A stretch of DNA of 23,054 nt from Stramonita haemastoma (GCA_030674155.1 CM060317.1:82308659-82331712), one strand, 5' to 3'; positions 1-18,105 are shown, counted from the stretch's first letter. Program-made: numbers and translations. Notes: generated by a model from the letters alone, not told the origin.

Positions 1-357
<357 letters not shown>

Positions 358-373
358 CAGCGTGTGTCGTCAG

Positions 374-7719
<7,346 letters not shown>

Positions 7720-7895
7720 ATGGAAACTCTGTGTGTGTGTGTGTGTGTGCTTGCCTTTGGGAGGTTTCTCTTCTTTCTGGACCTCACAATTGTACTTTTG
7801 ACATAACACATTTTGAAATTCCCCATTTTAGTTCAACGCTTTTCTGACAGATTTGCCCTTTTTTGCAGAATAAAAGCAGGGGGACTGACCTGACC
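7720..7895 (+). other. ERGIC1 3' UTR (minimal)
   Basis: It follows the TGA, contains a short TG repeat at 7732-7749 and runs to just past the AATAAA at 7869. Longer alternative 3' UTRs cannot be excluded, since vertebrate ERGIC1 transcripts have long ones. Confidence 0.5.
7869..7874 (+). promoter_or_regulatory. polyadenylation signal AATAAA
   Basis: Canonical hexamer 150 nt after the stop codon (GCAGAATAAAAGCAG). It is the first AATAAA in the sense strand after the stop. A GT-rich downstream element is not obvious. Confidence 0.5.
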
Positions 7896-8024
7896 AGAAC
7901 TAAAATGATAGACTACTGAAATTACCATGCCCTAGCACTGGTTTGGTGCAAACCATTACTACCACAGTATTAAGAGAAATGAACACACATCCCTCTAACG
8001 GAATGTAGGATAAAAGACAACAGA

Positions 8025-8056
8025 CTTCTCTTACACAAACTTCTCTTACACAAACT
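8025..8056. repeat. 17-bp tandem duplication
   Basis: ACTTCTCTTACACAA occurs twice in succession, and a third partial ACTTCTG follows. Confidence 0.8.
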
Positions 8057-8119
8057 TCTGCAGCACTAAATCTACTTTGAACACTGTCTATGCTCTGTAA
8101 CACTTGATCTTCAATTCAC

Positions 8120-8352
8120 ATCATGGTGGGCAAAAATAATATTATGTGTAAAATCTCACCATTATATTTGTATGTATACCACTTTAAGCCATGGCAGATT
8201 TCTCTTCATGAAATTTGGGCTGCTCTTCCCAGGGAAGGCATTTCACCACAAGAGTAGTGCCAACTATTACTTTTTATCTTTTCCTGTCTGCAAGTGTAGT
8301 ATTCGTTTTCCTTGGTTAACCTCAGAGCTCTAGCCAAGGAACAACAAAAAAA
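8120..8352. mobile_element. SINE-1 module interrupted by a SINE-2 fragment
   Basis: The left part (CATGGTGGGCAAAAATAATA then AAAATCTCACCATT, 8120-8164) and the right part (GGTTAACCTCAGAGCTCTAG, 8313-8352) form one + oriented SINE-1 3' module. About 148 nt between them (8165-8312) match the 3' half of the minus-oriented SINE-2 (GGCAGATTTCTCTTCATGAA, CTTCCCAGGGAAGGC, CCACAAGAGTAGTGCC). No long target-site duplication is apparent. Confidence 0.75.
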
Positions 8353-8620
8353 ATTCACATCAAAACAACACAATTTCATTGCCAACTCGCAGACAATGTC
8401 TGGAATGTGAGGGCAGTGGCTGTCTAAATTTATACACTGTAAACCACAAACGGCCCCCCCCCCCAATTTTTCTCTTTTTTGCTTTGCAACAGCCAAGTAA
8501 GTACTGAAGCATGAAAAGGTGAATATTTTTGTTTTAGTTGTTTTAACCTTTCTCTGAAAGCCTGGTGGCATTTGGGAGATTACCTATTTCACTAGAACTA
8601 ATCTTCAAACAGTGTATTTG

Positions 8621-8652
<32 letters not shown>

Positions 8653-9136
8653 AGGGTAATACCCTTTTTACTACAACTACTTTTGGACAGCATGTTTACA
8701 GTTGGGAATTCCCTTTACCATTATCTGATTTTCTACCAGTAGGTTTCCACTTATAGGACACATTTTTGCCAAAATAGTTTCTACAGCATGATTATGATAA
8801 AATGCTTGTACCCAATATTTCAGAGTTTTTTTTAACAGCACATATGAAGAACTCACCATTTCAACATAGTGTTATGTTTGTATTTGGGGTTTTCTCAATT
8901 ACATTATATCCTGGAGTGTATTTTTTAACCCCCCAAAAAATTGGGGGGAATCCTTTTTCAAACCTTTCCCAACAGCACAGATGCTTTTGTTTTTCCTTTT
9001 GAACAGATTTGTTCCATCCCTTCCCTTAGAATGTTGTGTTTCAATAAGGGGAGTTTTTCATTTTCTGTCATTTTGATGGCATAATTGCATTTGGATACAT
9101 ATGTAAATACAACTTCATATTTATCATATTCAACTG

Positions 9137-9138
<2 letters not shown>
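8353..9138. other. non-coding stretch, nothing recognised
   Basis: AT-rich sequence downstream of ERGIC1 with short C and G homopolymers. No splice-consistent coding exon or RNA gene is recognised. From about 8870 to 9010 the sequence shows many inflated homopolymers and may be poor-quality consensus. Confidence 0.5.
8625..8652. repeat. poly-G tract
   Basis: About 27 consecutive G. The exact length is unreliable in most assemblies. Confidence 0.9.

Positions 9139-9200
<62 letters not shown>
9139..9200. repeat. (TG)n microsatellite
   Basis: Perfect TG run directly abutting the A/T-rich 3' end of the next SINE-3 copy. Confidence 0.95.
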
Positions 9201-9202
<2 letters not shown>

Positions 9203-9471
9203 TTTATTTAATTTAATTATTTTATTTTATCTTATTCTTTTATATCGAGGATAAATACTCATGTGCTTTTTTTTTCATCCAGTCCCCGTGTGTATGCAGT
9301 TGTGTAAATATTGTCATCTGTTCCCACCAGCACACAATGACCTACTCTTATGAAAAGCGAAACAGGATTTAACATGTGCGCAAGATGTTCTGCGTGCGTT
9401 TGCACACAGGGCCTCGGTTTACAGTCTCATCCGATAGACTTTTGGGGACAGTGGAGTCAGCATGATGTAAG
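9201..9471 (-). mobile_element. SINE-3 copy, 5'-truncated
   Basis: Minus-oriented: TTCTTTTATATCGAGGATAA at the 3' end, through CACAATGACCTACTCTTATG and GCGCAAGATGTTCTGCGTGC to GGGGACAGTGGAGTCAGCAT. The tRNA-like head is absent. Confidence 0.85.
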
Positions 9472-9953
9472 TATTTGCCAAAGTTCATTAATGGCTGTAA
9501 AAACTCCAGTGAGTAAAAATTTGGTGGTGGGGGGGGGTGGGGAGGCAGTGTGTGTGTGTATCCACAGAAGCATTTTCTTGTCATTCAACCAACAAACTAT
9601 GTAAATTGTTGTCTTTTTTAATAACTTTGTTGTCAATCAATAGATCACATCATTTCATCATTTATGTAATCTGCAAATCACCTCAATCTACACTTTGTGC
9701 CAAACAGTGTTAAAATTTGTTTTGTTTTTTTGATAAATAGGCCATTAGGGATGACAAAATTTACAAAACGCATACACACTGGGGCGGGATACAAAAAAGC
9801 ACATGAGTGTTTATTCCATTATCCTTGAAATAAAAGACCTTATAAAAAAAAGCTCCTTTCTTGAGCATATTTTCCACTACACATTTTGTTGTCTATCTTA
9901 AAACATAGTCTGGGTTCTTTTTTACAGCCATTAAGGAAACTTTGGCAAATATT
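9470..9953. repeat. imperfect inverted repeat pair (arms about 34 nt)
   Basis: The arm at 9470-9503 (TATTTGCCAAAGTTCATTAA then TGGCTGTAAAAA) is the near reverse complement of 9919-9953 (TTTTTACAGCCATTAAGGAA then ACTTTGGCAAATATT), with about four differences. The arms are 415 nt apart. Confidence 0.75.
9737..9838 (+). mobile_element. SINE-3 3'-end fragment
   Basis: GATGACAAAATTTACAAAAC, then CATACACACTGGGGCGGGAT and AAAGCACATGAGTG, ending TTATCCTTGAAATAAAAG. It is the plus-oriented 3' third of SINE-3, inverted relative to the copy at 9201-9471. Confidence 0.75.
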
Positions 9954-10041
9954 TTGCTGCAATATTTGCACCGAGTGCTAAAGTTTAATTAACATTTAAC
10001 ATTTTTTAATAACTGTAGTGCTGTGTCAAACAACAGCATAC

Positions 10042-10235
10042 GGCAACTGTATTTGTTACCTATAAGTGTGTATTTTTCTACAGAATGTTGATAAAGACAA
10101 ATCTCTTGTTGCTGTTAATTCTTGTATATGCATTAAACTTATGTTGCACATGAGACCTATATTTATAAACCCATCCAAAAGACTAGTACCAAACCACCAC
10201 TCATGGTCTTGAGGATTAGGAAAAGTTTTGTCTTT
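10042..10235 (-). mobile_element. SINE-2 copy, diverged internal fragment
   Basis: TTTTTCTACAGAATGTTGATAAAGACAAATCTCTTGTTGC and CATCCAAAAGACTAG then ACTCATGGTCTTGAGGATTA correspond in order to the intact minus-oriented SINE-2 at 13165-13340. It is much diverged and is followed by a CT array. Confidence 0.75.
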
Positions 10236-10319
<84 letters not shown>

Positions 10320-10320
10320 T
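10236..10320. repeat. (CT)n microsatellite
   Basis: CT repeat with a few CC and TT interruptions, next to the SINE-2 fragment. Confidence 0.95.
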
Positions 10321-10454
10321 CCATACATGTGCACACTCAAGTCTGACTGCAAACAAGTCTCTTTTTACTAGAATTCAGTGCTTCAATTTTCTTTTCTGGA
10401 AAACCAAAATTTCCCAGTACAACAAATAATGAGAATGAGGTTTGTAAAGCCTTG

Positions 10455-10554
10455 NNNNNNNNNNNNNNNNNNNNNNNNNNNNNNNNNNNNNNNNNNNNNN
10501 NNNNNNNNNNNNNNNNNNNNNNNNNNNNNNNNNNNNNNNNNNNNNNNNNNNNNN
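10455..10554. other. assembly gap (100 N)
   Basis: Exactly 100 N, the usual placeholder for a gap of unknown size. Features on the two sides may not be truly 100 nt apart. Confidence 1.
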
Positions 10555-11262
<708 letters not shown>

Positions 11263-11464
11263 TTTAATTCTTATATTTGGAGGACAATGGATAAGCACAT
11301 GTGCTTTTTTTTTTCTTTTTTTTCTTTCTTTTTTTTACTAGACTAGATCTATCAGTTCCCGTGTACACTCGGTTTTGTGAATATTGTCATCCGTTCCAAA
11401 TAGCACTCAATGACCTACTCTTCCAAATGTGGAGCGGGTTTTAACGTATGCGCAAGATGTTATT
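11263..11464 (-). mobile_element. SINE-3 copy, 5'-truncated, inside CAGA repeats
   Basis: AATTCTTATATTTGGAGGAC at the 3' end, through CATCCGTTCCAAATAGCACT and AATGACCTACTCTTCC to GCGCAAGATGTT, where it stops and CAGA repeats resume. It contains an extra T-rich insertion at about 11307-11338. Confidence 0.8.
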
Positions 11465-11517
<53 letters not shown>

Positions 11518-11518
11518 G
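11465..11518. repeat. (CAGA)n
   Basis: Same repeat unit as at 11140-11262, on the other side of the SINE-3 copy. Confidence 0.95.
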
Positions 11519-11643
11519 AGGTGAACTGAAGTACTTCAAAATTATAGACCTAAATCAATCGATGTGAAATGATTTATCGTTTGGCATTAAAAATTATATC
11601 AGTTTACGTTGCAATAATCACGGACAAATAAGGATAATCAATG

Positions 11644-12231
<588 letters not shown>

Positions 12232-12396
12232 GGGAGGGAGGAGAGAAAGGAGAGAAGAGAGAGAGAGAGAGAGAAGAGAGGAGAGAGAGAGAGAGGAGAG
12301 AGGAGAGGAGAGAGAGAGAGAGAGAGGAGAGAGGAGAGAGGAGGGATGGGAGAGGAGGGAGAGGGAGGAGGAGGAGAGAGAGGGGAGAGGGGGGGA

Positions 12397-12440
<44 letters not shown>
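12232..12440. repeat. GA/GGA array ending in poly-G
   Basis: A purine-only stretch: interrupted GA and GGA repeats, then about 38 G (12403-12440, one A near the start). It is followed by GGCAGGCAGACAGACAG. Confidence 0.95.
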
Positions 12441-12441
<1 letters not shown>

Positions 12442-12608
12442 GGCAGGCAGACAGACAGAGAGACAGCGTTACACAGCATAAATCTTAATGTAAAAAGCAA
12501 GCTGAGAGAGCTGACCGAGTAGCAGTGCACTTTTAAAAGTGAGCTTCTCAAATGTCCATCTCCTGTCTCTGTGAGCCAAAAATGTTGTGTTTGGTTCATA
12601 ATGGCCGA

Positions 12609-12990
12609 TGATCGCCATAGCCGAGTGGACAAGACCGTCCCATTTCAATCCTATGGGTCCATAAAGTCATGAGTTCGAATCTCGGCGGCGTCTGGTAAAT
12701 TAAGGGTAGGGATTTTTACGATTTTCTGGGTCACCTTCAAGTGCAGACGTGCCAGTGCCTTAAAATCCCTTCGTGCATAATTATGTACACAAGCAGATCA
12801 AAATATGCACATTAAAGATCCCGTAATTCATGGCAGAGTACGGTGGGTAACGACATAACAACATACCAAACTTACATCTCTGAAGTCAGAATATGGCTGC
12901 CTTCGTGGTGGGGAAAAAAAGGTCCAATACGCAAAATCTCACCATTGGTGAACCTTGGAGCTCTAGCCGTGGATCGAAAAACAATAATGG
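12609..12990 (+). mobile_element. SINE-1, near-complete tRNA-derived SINE
   Basis: The head resembles a tRNA with a long variable arm: box A-like TAGCCGAGTGGA (12618-12629) and box B GAGTTCGAATCTC (12671-12683). The body contains AAAGATCCCGTAATTCATGG (12814 onward), a core-like stretch I recall as common in mollusc SINEs. It ends with the 3' module CTCACCATTGGTGAACCTTG, then GAGCTCTAGCCGTGGATCG and an A-rich end. It is about 380 bp. Its 3' end meets the 3' end of the next SINE (tail to tail). The family name is my label. Confidence 0.85.
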
Positions 12991-12994
12991 CTGT

Positions 12995-13432
12995 AATATT
13001 TTATATGTTTTTTATTTTATTTTATGCCACTTCCACAGCAGATTTCTTTGTATAAAAATTCGTGCTTCTCTCCCTGGGGAGAGCGCGTTGCCACAAGTGC
13101 AGCGCCTACCCATTATTTATTTTATTTTTCATTTTTCCTGTAAGCAACTGTAGATCTATTTGTTTCCCTATCTGAGTTGCTTTTTTCTACAGAATTTTGC
13201 CAGGGACAACCCTCTTGTTGCCGTGGATTCTTTTACGTGCGCTAGATAATGATGTGTAACACACGGGACCACGGTTTACCGTCTCATCCAAAAGACTAGC
13301 CCCCAGACCACAACTCATGGTCTAATGGACGGGGAAAAGTTTTGGGCCCAAACGGGATTCGAACCACCGAACACTTGGACCCGCACTTTTCGCTTTCTAG
13401 GCAGGTGTATTACCTCTAGACCACCGATCCAC
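12995..13432 (-). mobile_element. SINE-2, near-complete tRNA-derived SINE
   Basis: Read on the minus strand from 13432: GGATCGGTGGTCTAGAGGTA (box A region), then box B GGATTCGAACC read as its complement at 13355-13365. A body with AGACGGTAAACCGTGGTCCC follows, then AACAAGAGGGTTGTCCCTGG, the palindrome-like CTCTCCCCAGGGAGAG and an A-rich end. It resembles a repeat I recall as widespread in marine snail genomes. Its length is about 435 bp. It is tail to tail with SINE-1. Confidence 0.85.
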
Positions 13433-13463
13433 AGGATATCACCAAGGTAACAAGAAAAGAGCC

Positions 13464-13559
<96 letters not shown>
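13464..13559. repeat. (TG)n microsatellite
   Basis: Perfect TG run of about 95 nt, shortly beyond the 5' end of SINE-2. Confidence 0.97.
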
Positions 13560-13561
<2 letters not shown>

Positions 13562-13926
13562 ATAGCCACAGATAACACAAGATGCCAACTACGAGTCATT
13601 CTAGTTTGGGAAGCTCTCCCACGTGTGGATGCCAGGGGTCTGTCAGGATAAATAACATCCCACTTTGAAAATCTGTGCCAGGAATTCCCTTCTTTATATC
13701 CCTCTCTTTGTTTCTCCGTGGTTCTTTTTCTTCCAATCACCCCCTTCTTGTTTATTTCCTGCCATCTTGATCCGTTTCTTGCCTTATTTCCGTAAAGACT
13801 AAGCATAACAATTCTCCCCAATGCTTAAGTCGGATTCGCTGGGCCTGACTTGTTAGGCACTTAACGGTAGCGCGACACATTTTGGCTCATATGACAGACA
13901 ACAATGAGTTGCTGTTTGAGTGTTCG
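13560..13926. other. non-coding stretch, nothing recognised
   Basis: Unique-looking sequence without recognisable exon or repeat. A minus-strand open frame across it runs into a Thr-His repeat and SINE-2, and is not a gene. Confidence 0.5.
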
Positions 13927-13980
13927 AAGAAGAAGAAGAAGAAGAAGAAGAAGAAGAAGAAGAAGAAGAAGAAGAAGAAG

Positions 13981-14010
<30 letters not shown>
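13927..14010. repeat. (AAG)n microsatellite
   Basis: A perfect GAA/AAG run of 28 units. Confidence 0.97.
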
Positions 14011-14011
<1 letters not shown>

Positions 14012-14810
14012 TTGGGAGGCTCAGTCACTATATCCAGAAGATCCAAGCTCGGCAGATAGACCCTCAGAGTTCCTATATACCTCCTAAAGACTATTTTCCC
14101 CCCAGATATTATTGTTAAACATTTTGCTTAAATTGCTGGAGATGAAGGATCGCATTATAACGTTTTAAATGGATAATATTACTCGCTCTATGTCAGTCAC
14201 ATTCAATCCTAAAATGCTTGCGGCAGCATTCCTTGTAAGGTCATTATGCCTTGAAGACCTTATCCACGAAATACAAAATCCTAGAATCTAACTCTGCCAA
14301 TGATTTTCATTGCATTACAAGACATCTGGCCAGCTTTGCTTAACTATGAAATCCCGGGTTTTGAGCAATCTTCTAAACACAAGCAGACAAACAAGTGACA
14401 TGGTGGAGCAAGGCGTGCTGACAGAAGAAGAAGAAGAAGCTAGTGGCCCCTGTTACCCAGCTGGCTACACTCACTGCAGGCTCTTGTTCATGCCAAAAGA
14501 ACATCATTCTGATGTAAACCTTTCACTCTTTGGCTTTTGTTAAGTTTATGTTTTCAAACTGTTAGTGATTGGATCTTTTTAAAATCAAGTCATGCGTGCG
14601 CTTACGTATGTGTGCGATGCTTCACTGATTCGTTTCTTACACATTTTAAAAAAAGTAAATGGATCTTTTTGAGGATGTACATCTGTTGCTTTTTTTAAAT
14701 TAATCAATCACTTTCATTGCCAACGATAATTGTACAATAGCACCTGTAAAATAGAATACTTCTTTATGTTTTGAACTAGATATGTACCTGTACCATTTTC
14801 ACACACCCCA
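14011..14810. other. non-coding stretch, nothing recognised
   Basis: AT-rich sequence with no supported gene or repeat family. The plus frame at 14310-14543 has no recognisable similarity and lacks splice-site support. Confidence 0.5.
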
Positions 14811-14838
14811 TCCCCCCCCCCCCCCCCCCCCACACACA

Positions 14839-14911
<73 letters not shown>
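14811..14911. repeat. poly-C, (CA)n and (CT)n compound
   Basis: About 17 C, CACACACA, then a long CT run. Confidence 0.95.
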
Positions 14912-14913
<2 letters not shown>

Positions 14914-15103
14914 CACCCCCTCCCTCCTCAACGCAATTTTGACATGAAACGTCTTACCTTGCAGCCCAAAGAAACAGGAAAGTGTTGCCTGCCATTCACA
15001 CACACACACACACAAAGCAGCCCCACCACAGCCACAGCAGAAGGGCTTGCTAGGCCTGACCAAAGCAGTACAGGATCAAGCGGTGTTTGAACAAACAACA
15101 AAA

Positions 15104-15345
15104 AAGAAGCCCAAAGCCCTCTTGTGCAGGGGCGGAGTGAGCGGGCAGGCAGGGGCCGGGAGAGGAAGGCAAATAGAAGGTAAACAATTAGTGGCCATTA
15201 ACAATCAGGCCCAGGCCCGCAATGTTACCTGTCCTGTTGACACAATGGAGGGAGGCCAGCCAAGGCTGTGGCTCTAGCCCTCCTCTTCACTTTAATGAAG
15301 AGCTAGCACAGGGCAGTGCCGCTCTTTCACTCGCTGGAAAAAACC
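15104..15345. other. GC-richer non-repetitive block 1 (candidate regulatory DNA)
   Basis: Stands out from its AT-rich surroundings. It contains ATTAACAAT (15196-15204) and ACAATGG (15241-15247), both Sox-like, plus CACTTTAATGAAG. There is no open frame with gene-like features. Function is inferred only. Confidence 0.35.
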
Positions 15346-15684
15346 GCTTTCATAGCCATTTTACCATCAAACACTCCAACCACCTCAAAGGCCTTGTCCG
15401 TGTGTTAACTGTTAAATCATTGTTATAAAATGGGATCCCGCCATAATGTCCTGTTATGTTTGCAACTCAGTTTTGACATCAGTTTGCTTTTTTTAAGGTA
15501 CTTTTCCATAATAGTCTGGTTTGTAGCCAAGCAGGTGAAATTCTATACCTGAAGCTATCTAAGTATGAAAAGACTTGCTATATTAGATGAAAATGACAAC
15601 CAAAACCTGTCTCCAAGGTAACCAAATTATGAACATTCAAAAGTAGGAACACCTTACTCAGAGTTTTTCCTAGGTTAAGGTAAA

Positions 15685-15812
15685 AAGTTTTTGTTTGATA
15701 TAAATTTTAAGAAATATTTTTGTTTGGCCATGAAAAAGGTTTGTGTTTGTTAGAAAGAGTTTTCAGTTTTTGCTTGGTCAAGAAAGTTTTCGTTTGGCCA
15801 AGAGAGTGTTGT
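15685..15812. repeat. degenerate minisatellite, unit about TTTTTGTTTGGCCAAGAAAG
   Basis: Four to five diverged copies: TTTTTGTTTGGCCATGAAAA, TTTGTGTTTGTTAGAAAGAG, TTTTTGCTTGGTCAAGAAAG and TTTTCGTTTGGCCAAGAGAG, with an earlier poor copy at about 15685. Confidence 0.75.
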
Positions 15813-15835
15813 ATTTACAGCAGTAAAAGGACTGA

Positions 15836-15861
15836 CCACCACCACCACCACCACCACCACC

Positions 15862-15894
<33 letters not shown>

Positions 15895-15950
15895 GTCATC
15901 ATCAACAACAACAACAACAACACCAACAGCGACATCACAACAACAACAGC
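15836..15950. repeat. triplet-repeat cassette (ACC, ATC, AAC, CAG)
   Basis: An ACC run, then ATC/GTC, then AAC and ACAACAG-type repeats. It is similar in style to the cassettes at both window ends. Poly-His and poly-Val frames are artefacts. Confidence 0.95.
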
Positions 15951-16234
15951 TCCCCAGCTAAGACTTCTTTTTACCAGCAGTCAAACTTTCCCCATGTCTT
16001 TTAAGCTGAGAAAACTGCGTGGTGGATCTTGTAGATAGCTAAGTGGACAAAGTTGGAGAAGATAGGTTTTTCTATTGTTATTAGGTTGCCAAAACTGATT
16101 ATTGGGCTTTTGTAATACTGTATCATGCAATATACAGTAGCCCCTTCAGTATGAGGCTAAAGCTTAATAAATCATAACTCTTTCGTATTCTCCCTCTCTT
16201 TCTGAAAGGTACATCCAGCAAAAAAAAAAAAAGG

Positions 16235-16735
16235 GGGGGGGGGAGGCCATAATAACACAGAAATCAGAGCCAAGTGTGCCAAGTAAAGCGAGAGAGAAGC
16301 TAAAGAAGTCTCAATGACGGGGATTGGGTTGAGTTGTAGGCTGTGTGAAGGACCTTCCCCGTCAGGCCTGCCTTCTCTCTCTCTCTCTCTCAGTGGCAGG
16401 CAGGCAGGACAAAGGCCGAAGACCAGAGAGGTCCAGTGTACACAGTGCTAGCTGTGCCCAGGGCTGAGGGAGCAGGAGAGGTCAGGCCTGGCTAGGAGAC
16501 GATAGAGGCCAAAGTCCGAAGCTCTGCACTGCACTACCCCCTCCTCTCCCTCCTCCCTCCACCTACCCTCCCTTCCTCCCTCTCCATCAAACAGTCAAGG
16601 TGTCGCGCTCAATCCAATGGGCCGCTATTAGCGCCGCTTTAGGCCCGCTAAGCAAACTTGGAAGCTGAGGCCGAAATAAAACGGGCAGTCATTAAATAGA
16701 TTCCGAGTCACGAGCAGGCAAACACAGCCATCAAG
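16235..16735. other. GC-richer non-repetitive block 2 (candidate regulatory DNA)
   Basis: Complex, largely unique sequence. At 16611-16660 there is TCCAATGGGCCGC (CCAAT box), TATTAGCGCCGC and TTTAGGCCCGCTAAGC, followed by CATTAAATAG. Upstream it has CAGGCCTG words repeated three times. No coding potential is recognised. It may be an enhancer or promoter of an unseen neighbour; this is inference. Confidence 0.35.
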
Positions 16736-16761
16736 CCCCCCGTGTGCTCTCCCCTGCCCCT

Positions 16762-16796
16762 CACGTGAGCTGGAGGTGGGGTGGGGTGGGGAGGGG
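16762..16796 (+). promoter_or_regulatory. CACGTG E-box beside a perfect G-quadruplex motif
   Basis: CACGTG at 16762-16767 is followed 10 nt later by four runs of four G with single-base loops (16778-16796, GGGGTGGGGTGGGGAGGGG). The motif is seen directly; any role is inferred. Confidence 0.5.
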
Positions 16797-16959
16797 CTGG
16801 GAGGACAAGAGAGAGAGGGGGGGGGGAGAAGAGGGGGGGTTGTTGAAGGTCAGTCACCAGAATGGGGTTAGTTAGAGTGTTCTTACTCAGGAGGTTTTTG
16901 AAGCACAGATTACGGTTACACATACTTCAGGTTACAGAGGGTTCAAGTCCTGTGTAGAC

Positions 16960-17300
16960 AGAGGAGGGTTAGGGTTACCAGGGCTGGTGATGAGGGCGAT
17001 AGGAGAGTCGTCTGCCTGTTGACATTTCCCAGCGAGATGCGCAGGAGTAATCGCTTTGATCAGGTAGCTGTTACACTCATTGCCGCGTCCATTACACCCC
17101 CCTCCCCCTTCACAGGGGTACAGTTACTAAAGCCATCCAGCCGGGTAGCTTTTTGCTGCGTTCACATGGGCCTAAACAGGCCAGCTTCCGTTTTATCAGC
17201 ATAGAATTGGAGTTTATTGTCAGGACATCTAAGAGATCTAAGAGCCCTAATCTCGTTAATATATGTTTGAACATCGTCCTCAGCAGTGGGAAAACTTGTT
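16960..17300. other. GC-richer non-repetitive block 3 (candidate regulatory DNA)
   Basis: Unique sequence including a TCF/LEF consensus CTTTGATC (17054-17061), preceded by TAATCG, and a later TAATCTCGTTAATATATG homeodomain-type cluster near 17249. No exon signature. Function is inferred only. Confidence 0.35.
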
Positions 17301-17356
17301 AAGCACTTTAGAGGACTTTTTGTTCCTTGCTCTGGTCATCTTTGATTCGTCAGTTT

Positions 17357-17377
17357 GGGGGGGGGGGGGGGGGGGGT
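17357..17377. repeat. poly-G tract
   Basis: About 20 G followed by TTGGGGGGAGG. Confidence 0.9.
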
Positions 17378-17587
17378 TGGGGGGAGGAGAGGGGACGACT
17401 TAAGCCCTGCTGCAAACAACAGTAGCATTTGATTAAGACTGAAATAAATATTTAGGACTGATAAAACCAGTTTAGTGTCAGCGGTTTCCATTACATTATG
17501 GAGATGAATCGTGTCCTGTTTGAGAAGGCAAAGTATAAGGCCACATTGTAATGCATGTATTTTGAGCTGATAAAGTTCACAATGCAA

Positions 17588-17672
17588 CTTCCTTAATGGT
17601 GGGCAAAAATGGTCGCATACACGAAAATCTCACCATTGGTGAACCTCGGGGCTCTAGCTGATGAACAAGCAC
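17588..17672 (+). mobile_element. SINE-1 3' module (5'-truncated copy)
   Basis: AATGGTGGGCAAAAATGGTC, then GCATACACGAAAATCTCACC, ATTGGTGAACCTCGGGGCTC and TAGCTGATGAAC. Confidence 0.85.
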
Positions 17673-18007
17673 CCCCTCCCCCTTTCCCCTATGGGAGAGC
17701 TTGCCAAGACAAAGCAAAGGACAGTCAGAGCGGCCCCGAAAACAAGTACAGAATCTATGTGACAGAATGTGCAAGAAAGATTACTTTTCTTTCTGTCAAA
17801 TCACTGAAACATACAAACTTTACACAAGAACGTTTATTTTTCCCAACAGCAAAGAGACAGGCACATGAGGGAATACATCAGAACACTTCCCTATAAAAAA
17901 AAGGCCATATTCTACATATATCATCTTATACCAAGTATATGTACTGCTGTGTGTTTGGGAAGAAGCAAAGTAACTTTCCATTCTTCGGTTTTAAGGAGAA
18001 CATCTAT

Positions 18008-18105
18008 CCCCAAAGTCGGACTGCAGCTACCGTCATGGTGGGCAAAAACGGTCGCATACGTAATATCTCACCATAGGTGAACCTGGGAGCTTAAGCCTAA
18101 GAATA
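18008..18105 (+). mobile_element. SINE-1 3' module (5'-truncated copy)
   Basis: CCAAAGTCGGACTGCAGCTA, CATGGTGGGCAAAAACGGTC, GCATACGTAATATCTCACCA and AGGTGAACCTGGGAGC, followed by an A-rich end. Confidence 0.85.

Noticed and set aside
13315..13821. 168-codon minus-strand frame
   Set aside because: It crosses unique sequence, a TG/CA array and the SINE-2 head; no family resemblance.
16865..16955. Box B-like GGGTTCAAGTCC near 16939 with a loose box A upstream
   Set aside because: Box A match is weak, there is no matching SINE body, and no cloverleaf pairing is evident; likely chance.
16963..16975. TTAGGG telomere-like word
   Set aside because: Single occurrence, no array.
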